This document shows, one piece after another, positions 21,882 through 21,958 of a DNA stretch of 21,958 nt. Below the pieces are notes generated by a model that ran no database searches, was not told where the DNA came from, and saw only the letters and a list, made by a program, of their open reading frames with translations. Each line of letters opens with the position of its first letter. The stretch's first letter is position 1. The position numbers and the translations under genes were made by a program. Origin of the DNA: a virus; IMG/VR virus record IMGVR_UViG_3300009507_000149, positions 1 through 21,958 of that record. The stretch is one strand, 5' to 3'.

Positions 21882-21958
21882 CTAACGAATAACATACATT
21901 CCTTTAGGATTTGTTCTAACTAACAGATACTCAATAGCATACCTCATTGAATCTACAC
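21882..21958 (-). CDS. C-terminal end of an upstream gene, possibly terminase large subunit (partial)
   Basis: Only 24 codons are visible, ending at TAG 21882. The peptide VDSMRYAIEYLLVRTNPKGM has the D-x-x-R-Y-A helix often found at the C-terminus of large terminase subunits, which translocate DNA into the prohead. The rest lies outside the window. The call rests on this short motif and on the phage context, so it is tentative. Confidence 0.35.
   Translation of the reverse strand, partial: VDSMRYAIEYLLVRTNPKGMYVIR

Noticed and set aside
1-21958. Lysogeny genes (integrase, CI-like repressor), holin/endolysin, insertion sequences
   Set aside because: None is visible in any frame; lifestyle cannot be judged from this window. 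The 29-aa membrane peptide is too short and generic to call a holin.

Overview
The window is the structural half of a tailed double-stranded DNA bacteriophage (or prophage) of a Bacteroidota host, most likely a flavobacterium-like bacterium. Three things point there: the DNA is AT-rich; gene starts lack Shine-Dalgarno sequences and are preceded by A-rich leaders; and candidate promoters fit the Bacteroidota form, with a TTG-like -33 element about 19 bases from a -7 box close to TAnnTTTG. Several structural proteins also match families I know from Bacteroidetes phages. Every supported gene is on the minus strand, so transcription runs from high to low coordinates. The morphology inferred is siphovirus-like: tape measure, tail tube and tail chaperone are present, and no sheath was recognised.

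Right end (21958 to 20687). The last 24 codons of an upstream gene, possibly the large terminase, are followed by a terminator. A promoter then precedes a compact operon of five small genes (89, 56, 53, 83 and 36 aa) joined by overlaps or 1-base gaps. It ends with a 36-residue protein that fits the RanBP2-type zinc-finger spacing exactly, followed by a terminator.

Putative origin or control region (20762 to 20272). This is AT-rich DNA with four TATTGAATT repeats, a 12-bp perfect palindrome, and five TACTAAA-centred repeats at a 31-32 bp period. It then leads into a promoter for the next operon.

Microgene operon (20271 to 18564). It holds a 29-aa membrane peptide, a GP88-like protein, four small unknown proteins and a 47-aa zinc ribbon, and closes with a strong terminator. 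An 87-aa gene flanked by short direct repeats follows. After it comes a 204-bp region carrying five AATAGTNCTATAT sites upstream of the structural genes.

Structural operon (17813 to 1). Tail genes come first: a tail assembly chaperone with a T9 slippery run and a -1 frame extension, a terminator-like protein, a gp10-like completion protein, three large tail proteins, a 49-aa protein and the tape measure. Head genes follow: XkdF-type prohead protease, Cys/His-rich protein, scaffold and major capsid protein. Then come the tail tube protein, a small structural protein, the portal and a head-tail connector. Fibre and LamG-type adhesin genes run off the left end. Terminator hairpins directly after the capsid and tail tube genes probably help set their high expression relative to the portal and fibre genes. 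The strongest unusual finding is the dual-coded frameshift in the tail chaperone gene.
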